Positions 42,371-54,044 of a DNA stretch of 64,000 nt are shown here, piece after piece. A model generated the notes under the pieces. It worked only from the letters and a program-made list of their open reading frames with translations, did no database searches and was not told the origin of the DNA. Each line of letters starts with the position of its first letter. Positions within the stretch are counted from its first letter, which is position 1. Both the position numbers and the translations under genes were made by a program. This DNA comes from Histoplasma ohiense (Eukaryota; Ascomycota; Eurotiomycetes; Onygenales; Ajellomycetaceae), in the NCBI GenBank assembly GCA_017607445.1, contig JAEVHH010000003.1, forward strand, positions 5,394,001 through 5,458,000. Direction: 5' to 3'.

Positions 42371-45300
42371 CTAGATTTCACTGCTGCACTGATGATTTTC
42401 GACTGTTTCAATATCAGCCCTGCTAAGTTCCACCACTGACTTTGCTACCAGAATTTCCATAATTTGTAAGCCCGCTTGAATCTCGCGGAAAATCCAGTTT
42501 CGTACCTCAATGGTAATAAGGGAGTCCAACCCGTAAGCTCCTAGTGGTTTTGAACGGTCGATCTCGTCGACGGACTTCATCATAATTATCGATACTTTTG
42601 TACCAAGGGGTCGACCACTATTTTTTTTAACGGTCATGGACTGCAATGCCCCTAGATCTGTGATGCAGTGGTGTTGGCAGGTGTTCGCCAAATCACCTGT
42701 GGTTGCTGCGGCAAGTAGCCTGTGGAGTTCAGTATCATCGATCCAATCAACACTCAACGTGTCCGCAGCGTCAGTCTTCCTTTGTTCGTTTTCTGCAAGA
42801 TACCCGATTCCTTGGACTGGGGCTAAATCAATAGTACTACAAGGCAAACCCACCGCGTTCCTATAGTGTCTAAAAGCTGACATAAATGTGCCTCCCGCGG
42901 CATATGCTTCTGGACCTCGGTTACCAACAAGGCTGGCTATTGAGGAGAGTGTGATGAAGAAATCAAGGTCGTAGTTTAATCCTAGAAATGCGTGGTGGAT
43001 TTTGCAGACTCCAGCAATTTTGGGTTTCACGACAGCATCGTATTCGCTATAGCTCATGGTTCGAACGGTGTGCCCTGAATGAAAGTTAGTTGGTTTGAAT
43101 ATGTTGGCAATATTGGGAGATAAGAGGCGTCACTGACACGAAGAACCATTACGCCATATATGACCCCTCGTACCGGTGGCGTATGTAGAAGCTTTGATAC
43201 CAGTTTGCCTTCTACCTCTTCCTTACTACTAACATCACACTGGTATACGACGACTGTCGCTCCGTTAGCAGAAAGTTCCCTGACCGGCATCCCAAATCTT
43301 TGATCTTTGCTACCCGTTCGTGAGATGACAATTATACGTTGAGCCCCTTTCTCAGCTAGCCGCGACGTGATATTGCGGCCAAGACTCCGTCCCGCCAACA
43401 ATGAGGTAAGAGGCTTCTGGAGAGCACAAGGTACCTGCTTTCTTCCTTGGGGATACCTGTCACGGATACACATTAGCACCTGTAAGCTGTTCTCGAATTG
43501 ATCAAGCCGACCTTGACTAAAGCATTCCTTTCTGTTTCAATCACTATCTTTTGAATACTGAGACCAGTCTGCAAGCAATGGCATGCTTCTTCGAAATTGG
43601 ATATTGAGAAGCAAGTAATTGGTGATATAGGCTTAGCAGCACCAAGATCAAACATCTTGAAGACTCCAGATAGCATCTTTTTCACCAACTGCGGGCGTTT
43701 GTTGGCCGGTAAAGTCAAATTCACAGATGCAAAGCTCACATTGAGGTCGAAATGGGTCATTTCCAGTCTCTAATTCCGCATGGTATCCTTCTTACCCATT
43801 TCAATAAATCGCCCAAAAGGGGCAATGGGTTCCCAAGTCGCCCGTAGTGTATCTCCAGCCAGGGAGTTCAATGCTACATCAACACCCACACCATTCGTCG
43901 CTCTGCGAATCCCCTCAGCGAAAGGGGAATCACGACTGAAAAATTTCCGGTTTTCGTCGATATCGTGAGTTTCAATTATAACTTCTTTTTACTAACACTA
44001 CCAACCGTTGCAAATATTTCTGCACTAATCGGGTTGGCCAATATGAATGCCGCTACATGAATAAGAATCCGTTCTCCAGGCGGCAGTCGTCCAACTTCGA
44101 ACAAGGAATAGTAGGCTGTGCAGAATGCGATCGGGATGGATGCGGCCACTTTGAGACTCATTTATCCTGGGATTTTCCAGGCGCTTGTTCCTCGAACGCG
44201 GGAATAGTTTGCAAAGGCACCTTCTGAGACAACGCAAGCCCGGTCACCAACTTCAAAATCCGCTACCTCATCTCCAACAGCAACTACTATGCCGCTGCAT
44301 TCATTTCCTAAGTGACCATGCTGAAGTTGACCCATAGCAGCCATAATATCTTTGAAATTTAGTCCAACAAATCGTACTTCTATTTCTATCTGATGGGTCA
44401 AGAGTCGAGTGAAAGTATACCCGCAGTGTATGCAGCAGCAATTTCGCCGCTAGAGTGACCAACCACAGAAACAGGATGCACTCCTCAGGAACGCAGAAAG
44501 TTTGTCAAGGCTATTTGAAGCCGGCCGCCAAAGGGATGCTTGTGGGCTGCGACCTATACCACTGTTTTTTGATAACTCATCTTGGAATCGTTAGAAGAAT
44601 GAAAACTAAAAGATTTCAACATGTGGAATCTGATACAAAATCATAGAGAAATTATAACCTAGATTGGTTAAGCACTGATCCGCCGCTTCTATTGCCGCGG
44701 TGAATACTGGATAATTCCCAAATCCAGAATGCGCTCTGTGATCGAAGGGGTAACATTTGCCAACATCGGGGGAAAATTTAGGCATGATTGTTAGTTAATT
44801 TTCTGAGTATGGGTTTCCGATCATATTCACCTCTGCAAAGACATGGATATAAACACGTCTGGCAACATATTGAGATAGCAGCCACCAACTATAGCGCAAG
44901 TGGATCCACCTGAACGAATGCTCTGGCATGCTACATGTATTGCAGTCAAGCTCGACGAACACGCAGTATCTATGGACATGCTTGGTCCTTTGAAATTGAA
45001 ATGGCATGAAATTCTGTTGGATTGAAGCGACAATGCGCATGCGGTAGCGGTATACCGTGAAATATTTTCACTGTCCTTGTAATTGTTCAAATTGTAGTCT
45101 GAGAGCGAGGCGCCCATGAAAATACCCACCTGCTCACTGGCCAATGATTTTAAAGTAATGCCTCCATTCTCGGGGGCCTCGTAGGTACATCCGAGCATCA
45201 CACGTTGTTTTGGGTCAAGAAACTCAGCTTCATGCTTGGTGAGGTTGAAGAAGGGCGAATCGAAGAGCCCGATATCCTCCTTCAGAAAGTAACCGACCCC

Positions 45301-45470
45301 TATGTTGAAGGTTCCATTTTTGTCAGGGTTGGGATGACATAAGAAGCCGCACTGAACCGGTTCTCCGGTATGGTGGGCCATCCGCAGCGGCGACGAGAGC
45401 ACAATTACTAGAGAGTATCAGGGCATGTGGCATCTCCAGGATGCCGACAGGACATGCCAACTATGGCCAC
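42371..45470 (-). pseudogene. Decayed highly reducing type I polyketide synthase (KS-AT-ER-KR-ACP remnants)
   Basis: Pieces appear in PKS order on the minus strand. KS N-terminal half: VAIVGMSCRHPGD near 45470, then a TAGTAA double stop where LWEL-type sequence is expected, then a good frame to 44827 with the active Cys in IDTACSSS. The KS second half is missing. AT fragments: AAIEAADQCLTN near 44690 and GHSSGEIAAAYTAG near 44420-44460, with a stop just before (RS*GVHPV). The rest of AT, DH and any MT are deleted. ER: NFKDIMAAMGQL to 44162, then other frames to 43760; its GGVGQ-type NADPH loop is lost. KR: 43480-42700, in two blocks with a likely intron near 43070-43135. ACP: GAYGLDSLITIEVRN with an intact attachment Ser. 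Intact members are 2,200-2,600 residues; about 1,000 remain. It cannot make a product. Confidence 0.9.
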
Positions 45471-47161
45471 CGGCAACAAAGGTCTTCATCACAGTTGCCC
45501 ATATCAATATTGATCTTCAAATTTGTCGTGGATGCAAAATAGAATATCGGCTAAGAATAAAAAGGCTTTCTATGGGAACTCGAAATGAACAAGTAACGTA
45601 GGGCTCCGGGGAAGTAGAATCCGACAGTTGGCTTAACGCGAGTATTTTCAAAGACGAGAAGGGGATGGATACATCGGCGAAATATTTCTTGTCCTCGAAG
45701 TAAGAAAATCCGCAGAATGTGAAATAAAAAGAATATTGGGCCCTCTATTCTCGCAGATTCCACAGACATCACCACTGAGCTGATAGGACACTTCAACCAC
45801 GGCCTCTCGAGTCATTTGGCTCACGAGGCTCATAATCAATTCTGTGACAATTCCTGAGTCGGGAAACTTTTCGGTACGTGATCTGGCTGGTTCCGGCTCG
45901 AATTTTACTAATTATCAGATTTAACCTGAACGATTGGCAGCTAGCTACCACAGCGAAAATCGCTTTCGTCTGCTCTGGGTACGAATGAATATATTGTGTA
46001 AGCTGGGACGAAGAGATGCATTCGAAGGGCTTACATCGGATAAGCCACCTATGCATCGATAACATTATTATCAGAAATATTCTCATTGTTGGAGTGCATG
46101 GCAGATCATACCTGGCATTTGGAAATCGTGAAATTGGGTTGGTGAAAGGTAACCGGGAGACTCCCATTTTGATCGCTCAACCCATCCATCCAAACAAACC
46201 TACCAGCCAGAAGTTGAATTCGAAATATGAGCTCCCAGCATCAATCAAATCAGCTGCATTTTTGAAATATGTTGATTCCGAAAAACAAAACACTTTCATA
46301 ATGCCTGTGTTGGTAGAGTCAGCTACTCGAGCACGCCTCATGTCACCAATATTTGAAGGATAGCATGCACCAGGCCAGCTTTTATTAAAATTGGTTCGTA
46401 TGTTTAGCCCTGCAGGATGCCGTTCGATAAAGCAGCTCAATGACTGAAATACATTCAGTTACCTATCGCACAATATTAGATCGATTGTGGGTTGCCCAAA
46501 GAATGCTCGTGAGGATGGGAACACTCACAGCTCGCTTCCTGTACAGTTGTGGAGTGCGTAACAATTATCGAAAGCGTGTCATAAGAAAACTACGTTCTAA
46601 TATGCTTACTCCGTTTACTCTCCTTCTGGCGTTGTAGGATATCTGCACGCGTGACAATGTTAGTATTTTTGATCACAGAAGCTCAGGGAAATAGTGGAAA
46701 AAGACGAGACAGCGTACACTTAAATGAAAGAGCACTTAAGATTAAGGTCTAGCTGCAAATATTCTGCGTAATGCTTTGGGAGCTGGAAGGATATTTAAGA
46801 TTGTTTGGTGTTTGTGAGCAGATGTTCCCTGCCGAGGTACCCCGCAATGCATCCGCTCCCGCGCATAATTAGCGGTTTTAAAAAGGTGAGCTTTCGGCAG
46901 CATTGAGCGAAGGCGGGGCGTAGCAAACTCTGCCAGATCGAGACATGAAGTCAAGATACGGCATACACTTTAAAGGTCGAAGATAGGGTATTTTGTTCAA
47001 CTACATGCTCCCGCCTTCTTTTTCTTTAACTTATTTCTAGAAAGCCGCGCCAGCTTATATATATCCAAAGGGGGGATATTAGGCCTAGAAGTTTATCCCG
47101 ATTAAATCACATTTACTTCGATTTCTAGTATTATACAGAATAATCATTCTCATAACCAACA
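45471..47161. other. Region upstream of the PKS remnant, no intact gene
   Basis: Several frames of 60-125 codons occur on the minus strand (45551-46440), but none carries a motif I recognise. They may be further decay of the same cluster or noise. The last 150 nt before 47162 look like the promoter of the aldolase gene. Confidence 0.4.
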
Positions 47162-48364
47162 ATGCTGGCTGCCAATCGCCTCCGGACTGCGTTTCAAACA
47201 GGCAAAGGCGTGTCGTTTGGTGCATGGCAAATGCTTCCAGGCGCTAACCATTCACGGATCATGGCCAGGAGCGGCTTTGATTGGATCTGTGTCGACACCG
47301 AGCACGGAAACATTGCAGGTAAATAATGAAGCAGTGAAAACGGCGGATTGATTTTGTTCTCTGATATACGTAACCCCGTACTGCTACGAATTGGCAAGGG
47401 AGGAAGCCTCTAGCCTGGCACGAGCTCCTCAGTTAATATATATATATATATTGTGCAAATTATTAACTATTGTTGATTCTAGATGACCAAATGCACGAAG
47501 CCGTGGCTGCAATTGCCGCTACGGGTGTCAGTCCCGTCGTGCGAATTGCTGCTAACGAGTCGTGGATGGTTAAGCGTATGTATCCCGTTTCCAGAAGGAT
47601 TTACTTATCAGCCAGATCATACGCAGATGGTGTGATTGTTAATTCCAAGAATAGGTGCCTTGGACGCAGGAGCCCATGGAATTGTTGTCCCTCTCCTCCA
47701 CACCGTAGACGATGCAAGGAAACTAGTGGAATCGGCCAAGTTTCCTCCCTTGGGCAGAAGAGGGTTTGGAAGCCCATTTTCCATGGGCTCATTTGGGAAT
47801 CTTACTCAAACGGACTATTTGCTTCAGGCAAATGAAGCCTTGGTTACAATTGTTCAAATAGAAACCAAGGAGGCTTTTGAAAATGTGAAGTTTGCAGATA
47901 TATTTTTTTATCAACCACTAAATCATCCTTTGACGGTATTTAAAAGCCTGGCAAGCTGACTAGGGTAATTCGAGTGCAACGGATAGGTTGAGGAAATCGC
48001 CAAAGTTCCAGGAGTAGACGTGTTGTTGGTTGGTCCGTGGGACCTGGGAAACAATATTAGTCGGCCTGTTATGGGTGATTTCCATCCTGACTTGGTGGCT
48101 GCAATTGAAAGAATTCGCAAGGCAGCCGTCGACAACGGTAAGAAGGCTGGGATTTACAGCGCAGATGGCGATTCCGCAAGCAAGTACGCAGAGCAAGGGT
48201 TTCACATGGTAGGACAGGGCTTTTATATTCAAAAATCTCTTTATCCTTTTCGGCCTCCTGCATTGGATGCTGACGTTTATATGCAGATATCTGTGATTTC
48301 CGACGTCGCTGCTCTTCCTGCCCATCTGTCGAACTCGCTAAATACTGCTCGGGCGGGCTTATAA
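47162..48364 (+). CDS. HpcH/HpaI family aldolase
   Basis: Five exons, 47162-47318, 47483-47575, 47655-47884, 47987-48208 and 48287-48364, giving 259 residues. The family's (beta/alpha)8 barrel landmarks are in order: GAWQMLPG, WICVDTEHGN with its catalytic His, PVVRIAANE with the substrate-binding Arg, GAHGIVVPLL, IVQIETKEAFENV with the metal-binding Glu, and LLVGPWDLGNN with the metal-binding Asp. These enzymes perform class II, divalent-metal pyruvate aldol cleavage of 2-keto-3-hydroxy acids. The substrate here cannot be told. Intron 4 (78 nt) is in frame and without a stop; removing it restores GFHMISVISD as expected for the family. No signal peptide, so cytosolic. It ends 88 nt from the convergent glutaredoxin-like gene. 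Confidence 0.92.
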
Positions 48365-48451
48365 GGAGGTCAAATGTCCCTTGCGCGAGATATGGTAGAT
48401 ATGCACTTTAATATTTGGTGGTAGCAACATAATCACACATATTCGTAATTT

Positions 48452-48778
48452 TTATATCAATTCTTCTACCTCCTTTATTGCCTTCTCAACTTCCTGCTCC
48501 GTAAATCGGTGAAATAACTTTTTTGGATCTGATAGAGTTTCGCCTCCGCCATTGGATGTGGAAAGCACTCGCTGAACGTGCAGAACGGGTACGTCAAACT
48601 CGTAAACGTCTTTCCACCGTTTGTTTTGTGGGGTCATAACATCAATTTCTGAGTATGTGAATGGCTTCCTTTCTCGTAGCTTTGCTATGGTGTTTTTTGC
48701 CGTATCGCATAGAGAGCAATGGACGCGTGTGAAGAGCGTGAGTTGGGCATTTTGGAGTAGCCGGATTGAAGTGCGCAT
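48452..48778 (-). CDS. Glutaredoxin-like protein (DUF836 type)
   Basis: Single exon, 108 residues, ATG at 48778. A basic N-terminus (MRTSIRLLQNAQL) could serve as a mitochondrial leader. The thioredoxin-like fold follows: LTLFTRVHCSLCDTAK holds a CxxC redox pair, FTYSEIDVM the second strand, and FDVPVLHV the cis-Pro. This matches the small glutaredoxin-like DUF836 family (yeast YDR286C type). A thiol-disulfide role is likely, but the substrate is unknown. It is divergent from the CHORD gene with about 350 bp between starts. Confidence 0.88.
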   Translation of the reverse strand: MRTSIRLLQNAQLTLFTRVHCSLCDTAKNTIAKLRERKPFTYSEIDVMTPQNKRWKDVYEFDVPVLHVQRVLSTSNGGGETLSDPKKLFHRFTEQEVEKAIKEVEELI

Positions 48779-49128
48779 CGTGTCGTGTTTAGGTAATCCC
48801 TCTATAAAATTATATCAGTAATTAGCATGAGTTATATATGGATCAGAGAGCACATACGTGAGCCTTACATTTTCAAGATCAACTTGGGAAATTATCGCTG
48901 TCTTCTTTGGTGTTGTCCATATTTCATTGTCTGGGGCTCCAGAAGCTTCGATGGTTTTGGGGAGCTAGCGCTAGCAAAAGCTTCGTGATGTCGTAGTTAA
49001 ATAATTCCAGAAGCACTTAACATCCCACCAATGGTTCCAATCTGCAAGCCAAACGGCTACAGGTTATCAACCGGCTCTTATAACGATTGAGGGATCTGTT
49101 TACTGGATCATAAAACGCTAACTAAAAT
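48779..49128. other. Divergent promoter region (glutaredoxin-like / CHORD gene)
   Basis: About 350 bp of non-coding DNA between two divergent starts, probably a shared regulatory region. No motif stands out. Confidence 0.5.
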
Positions 49129-50378
49129 ATGGCGCAAAAATGTGTCCACAAGGGCTGCGGTAAGGTGTTTACGGACCCTGACGAACTGTGCGTCTATCAT
49201 CCTGGGCCACCCGAATTTCACGAAGGGCACAAAGGTCAGTGTTCATGTCGTCCTGGATTTGGTTTTTACTAGGATGCGATATGAGACAAAACAGCTCAAA
49301 ATCAAAGGAGAACGCCCCATGAATCCACAAGTGCGGGGATTCCTCGAAGAAGCGCTGGTAGCTGACAGAGATTTGCCGCTACAATACAGGATGGAAATGT
49401 TGTAAACCTCGCGTTCTCAGTTTCGACGAATTCCTGGCCATCCCACCGTGCACGACGGGGAAACATTCAACAGTCGATAACGCTCCAGCTCCAGAGTCTA
49501 AAAATGATGCCCTCGAGAGAGCACCCGACACTACTCCGAAACATATTCCGATTGCCATCGGAAACACTCCAACCACTCTCTCCACGGCAGGTGCGCATAC
49601 CTCCAAGCCTTCAATGTCTCCTCCTCCAGAATCAGAATCCGATGACCCATCCCTTGCGATTGAGGCCGGTGCGGCATGTCGTCGAAGAGGCTGCAATGCT
49701 AAATATTCACCTTCCGTTCCAAGGGATGATGAGAAATGCGAACATCATCCGGGTCTGCCTATTTTCCATGAGGGGAGCAAGGGCTGGAGCTGCTGCAAGC
49801 GCAGAGTGTTAGAATTCGATGAGTTTATGAAGATAGCTGGCTGTAAGCAAAGGTCGAGGCATTTGTTTATTGGGAAGGCGAAGAAGACGGAGGAGAAGGT
49901 TGACAATATTCGGTGAGTTTCAACGATATGTTTCTTCAGAAACCTATGGTATCGACGACAGATACATCTATGCTCCATGTAGTCCCTTTATTCCTCTTGA
50001 CGTGATATACCTTCATAAAATTCGGCCAGGCTTGCTAACTGCGCTTCGCGTTTACTTTGAAGGACCGATTTCTACCAAACCGCTACCTCCATCATGGCCA
50101 CCCTCTACCTCAAGAAGATCGACAAAGCCAATGCGAAAGTCAACTTCACCTCACCTACTACAATAGAATTGGATCTCCCGACCTCTGATAACAAGCGCTT
50201 CAAGGAAACCCTCATCCTCTACGCACCAATCGATACAGAGAAGTCTAGTTTCCAGATCATGGGCACGAAGATGGATTTGAACCTAGCGAAGGCGGACGGG
50301 ACGAGTTGGCCGGTCCTGCGAAAAGATGATAAACATACCGGGGAGATCATTCAGACTGGACGTGCGAAGAAGGCTTGA
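49129..50378 (+). CDS. CHORD-CS domain protein (HSP90/SGT1 co-chaperone family)
   Basis: Three exons, 49129-49234, 49390-49912 and 50063-50378, giving 314 residues. CHORD 1 spans residues 5-66 (CVHKGCGKVF, YHPGPPEFHEGHKGW, KCCKPRVLSFDEF). A disordered Pro/Ser linker follows, then CHORD 2 at about 147-210 (CRRRGCNAKY, CEHHPGLPIFHEGSKGWSCC, LEFDEFMKI). A p23-like CS domain at about 210-305 (DFYQTATSIMATLYLKKID) ends the protein. The Cys/His pattern of both zinc modules looks complete. The splice G|GATGGAAATG joins the halves of CHORD 1, and CG|GACCGATTTC restores the start of CS. Family members (Rar1, CHORDC1/melusin) bridge HSP90 and SGT1. In fungi the role is inferred from that. Confidence 0.95.
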
Positions 50379-52516
50379 AGTAGTATAAAAGGACGGTTGA
50401 CGGGGCGGTAGTTTGTGTTTGATTTTTTTAGATAATGACATACGTGGATATGACGATAGGAAATCATTTAGGCGTGCATTTCATCGCCGCTGGCTGAATT
50501 AATTGAGGAGTTTAGTGAAGGGCGTAGGTTTCTGATTTTTTTTTGGGAGGAAACAAGTTAATTGATTGGAAAACTGTATCCTCAAGTGGATTCATGGAGC
50601 ATCTATCCAGCACTCGGGGGACGGAGACGATGTGAGTTTGCAGGATGCAGCAGAATTTTACGAGGCGTAAAAAGTGATAGGAATAATCGCAATACGAATT
50701 ACTCGGGATAAAATAGTATGCCGCTCTCCCTTATGTTTTTACACAGCATACGGAAATTACAATGCAAAATCCTAGCCCGACGGACACAAGCGTGGTACCA
50801 ATACCGGCCATGATAATCAAGAGAGAATGGCCATGATATGTCACGCCTCCTCCACAGCTAAAGCCCACAGGAAAATAAGCCCAGCCATAAAAGTTAATTT
50901 GGGAAAAAGGACGACGCAGAAATTGGTCTCCAGAGCCGGGAACGGAAGGAAACCCATTTCTCACAAAACAACACACAAATAAAAGTGGTGTAAGGACGGA
51001 TAACCCTCAGCATGCCGCATGTTGCGGAGCTCTAGTTTTGAAATTTACATGGCTATGTAAACCTCTACTGATGATGGGGGAAAGAAGGAAGAAAAGGAAG
51101 AAAAGTCTTCGAAGTGAGCAGCAAGATTTTATACTAGGAATCATGTGACATGGCGGATTGTTAGTGGGTACTACGGCTACCCCATCACGTGCCCCCCAAC
51201 ATATCCATGGATTGTGTTGCTCTCGCGTAGTTAGTTAGTAATGGGAACAACGTTATCCTCCTACATGTATGAAAACAAACCTTATCAACTGTTGGGGGGT
51301 TTGGATTGGTTCGTCCCCTCTACTACCAGCATGGCGCTGGTGTGAGAGAGCTCTTTTGCCCCAGTGGCCTAACACGCAGGATAATTGCACATCATGTGAT
51401 ATGACCATTTTGGGTTAGTTTATTACTTATTTGAGATTAGTTTCTTTAAAAAGTGACTAATCATCAAATCAGTGTTAAAACAGCAATTAACTATCCTGCG
51501 AAGCGTCTGAGCTTGCTGAGATAATCAATATCCACGTTTTTATCGGCTTTGGAAAAGCGCGAGCCCTCCTTCGGGTCCCCAAAACCGTTTCACGAGCAAA
51601 ACAGAGCTGGAGGTAATGAGACTAGGAAATAGTGATCGGTTGTTGATGGTGTTGGAAGGTTGATTCATTGTAATTATCAAGCAGGCCAGGGACTGCTTCC
51701 AAAGGAGGGGTGATCACGTGGCAAGCGGGATGTCAACGAATCTTGCCTTTTCGTCTTGCCTTTCCTTCCCGCTCTGAGGGTGCCTACAGCCTATTATCAG
51801 CGAGGGAGGAGACCGATGTGCTGCAAATGCGTCTTTATGGTATGTGTATATATAAATTGCAAATCAACGATGCCTTTCGGGTGCCCTTGCTGATGTTTGA
51901 AAGGTAATGGCGGGGTCACACGAGCATGCAAACAATTCACCGAAATGATATATTGAACGTAATATGTACCACTTGATCAGAGCCCCTTTTCTGATCGTAG
52001 GACTTGGCTGTAGTCCGTAGCTGAAATGTAACCCAATAAACCTGGTAAGCCTACAATGCAATCCTGGCAGCACCACGTCCGTAGTGTGGGATTCCCGGAG
52101 AATTTTAATCCCGGAGGTATCTTACAGCTCCAGATGAGCACGAGACCAATTCCCCCCAACAACTTCCAATTGCACTCGCTCTCTGCTCAATTTGACCCTA
52201 TCCCTCCCAACAAATTCTGCCTCACGGTATGTGTCCAGCAATCTGCCAAAAATTGTCCTCCCTTTGCCGTATTCCGATTTCCTGATACTCGCGAACAAAA
52301 CTGGCCACCCGTGTCTCCACTCTTTCAGGAACAGCGATCCACTCGCTGGCACCTTCACAAAGCGCCCCTTGAGGATCTCCAGCTTTTCTGTCTTGATGAA
52401 GAACGGTTGGACTTTCTAAGCAAATCTACAAAACTGCGGCTGACCTTTCAGACCGTCTTTCTATCCTATCGTCAACTGACAGCGAGTGTACTTTCGTTAT
52501 AGAGAAACCCTTTCAA
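50379..52516. other. Intergenic region, 2.1 kb
   Basis: A minus-strand frame at 50731-50976 (81 codons, ATG) ends in a hydrophobic stretch (LLIIMAGIGTTLVSVGLGF) and could be a small membrane peptide or a 3' exon, but it lacks other support. Frames at 52056-52502 (+) and 52122-52358 (-) overlap and have no motif. The last few hundred bases are presumably the promoter of the kinase gene. Confidence 0.45.
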
Positions 52517-54044
52517 ATGGGTTCCAGAAACGAAGGCCATGCATCCCTGCGATACATCCCGTTATCATACAATCAAGCTGATTCTCAAGCCTCAGCTCTG
52601 AGGCTTGTGTTGACGTTAAACCCGCACTGGGAACATTCAGAAGGAGATATTGAGTTTATTAGATTTACGGATGGAATAACCAATACCGTATGTAATCGAC
52701 AGTTGCTGCATTGAATTGGAAACCATGTGCTTATTATACCTGGTGTTGTGGTATAGCTACTGAAAATTATAAAAAGGGTGCCAGGCCTTTCCGATGAACA
52801 AGTCGATAATGATGCAGTCTTGATGAGAGCATATGGAAATCACACTGAAATATTGATTGACCGCGAGCGTGCGTAGCCTCCAAGACATCAGTTAGAAATT
52901 CCGCACTAAAAATTATTCTGTAAGCAGGGGAAACCAGATCTCATGCTCTCCTTGCTGAGCGTGGCCTCGCTCCGCCACTCCTTGCCAGGTTTCAGAATGG
53001 TCTCCTTTACCGCTTCATCCGTGGAAAGGTAACTTCGCCAGATGACCTTAACAACCCACGTATATTCAAGGCGATAGCCCGACGACTTGCTCAATGGCAT
53101 GCAGTACTACCAATCGACGAGATTTCTCCTACGTCATCGCCCCAAGAAAGGCAGGAGACGACTTCTCCGGCCCGTCCAACTCGTACGCCCACAGCCTCAA
53201 CAGAGGTGGATGATATAACCCCTGTAAAGATTCGACATGCAGGAACCAGTTTCTGGTCCGTTTTGCAGAAGTGGATTCTTGCCTTACCAGTGACTACAGA
53301 GCAGGAGCGCTTGAGGCGGAGGAAGATTCAAAAGGAATTTGAAAGAATATTTACAGAGTTCGATGATGATAAAGGATTTGGCAAAGGCGGGGTACTTCTT
53401 CAAACACACCCTCTCCAATACCTTCTAAGACGCTGATGCAATATTGTAGCTTGTATTTGCCCACTGCGACCTTTTGAGCGCCAATGTCATCGTTTTACCG
53501 CGCGGCGCCGACTCAACTCCCGCTAATGCAACTGAGGATGAAACTGTGAGCTTCATCGACTATGAATACGCCACGCCATCACCAGCGGCATTTGATATTG
53601 CGAACCATTTCGCAGAATGGGCCGGTTATGATTGCGATTTCAACAAGATACCGACGCAGTCCGTTCGGAAGGAATTCCTCACTGAATACGTCAAGAGCTA
53701 CGCTGAACATTCTACATTGTCTGGAGCTAATCAAAAGGACGTAGTTGAGAAATTGTTTAAAGATGTTGATCGATTCCGTGGAATTCCTGGCTTCTATTGG
53801 TATGGAAAGAAGTATTTCATTGCTTTTAGCTCAAAATTGAGGACGATAACTAATATTCTAAATCAACAGGGGTGTATGGGCGCTGATTCAAGCGACAATT
53901 TCCCAGATCGATTTCGACTATGCGTCTTATGCTGAGTTGCGGCTGGGTGAATATTGGGCCTGGCGTCGTGAGATTGATGGAACACGCTCACAAGCAGGCG
54001 AAGAAATGCCCTTACGAGAGCGACGGTGGGCACAAGAGGCATAG
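52517..54044 (+). CDS. EKI1: Ethanolamine kinase
   Basis: Five exons, 52517-52687, 52757-52868, 52928-53391, 53450-53799 and 53870-54044, giving 423 residues. The choline/ethanolamine kinase fold is clear. The N-lobe has FTDGITN and LLKIIKRVPG, then IDRERETRSHALLAERGLAP and LYRFIRGKV. The catalytic loop is FAHCDLLSANVIVL (H254, D256, N261) and the second metal motif is FIDYEYATP (D286). The tail GVWALIQATISQIDFDYASY is diagnostic of this family. It catalyses the first step of the CDP-ethanolamine route to phosphatidylethanolamine in the cytosol. EKI is favoured over choline kinase by the IDFDYASYA end and overall pattern, but specificity is not proven. An Ala/Ser/Thr/Pro-rich insert (about 150-175) is extra. 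Confidence 0.93.

Noticed and set aside
45551..46440. Minus-strand frames upstream of the PKS remnant
   Set aside because: I looked for tailoring enzymes such as P450, methyltransferase or transporter motifs and saw none.
50731..50976. 81-codon frame with a hydrophobic C-terminus
   Set aside because: It could be a small membrane peptide, but there is no homology I recognise and no splice partner, so it was not called as a gene.
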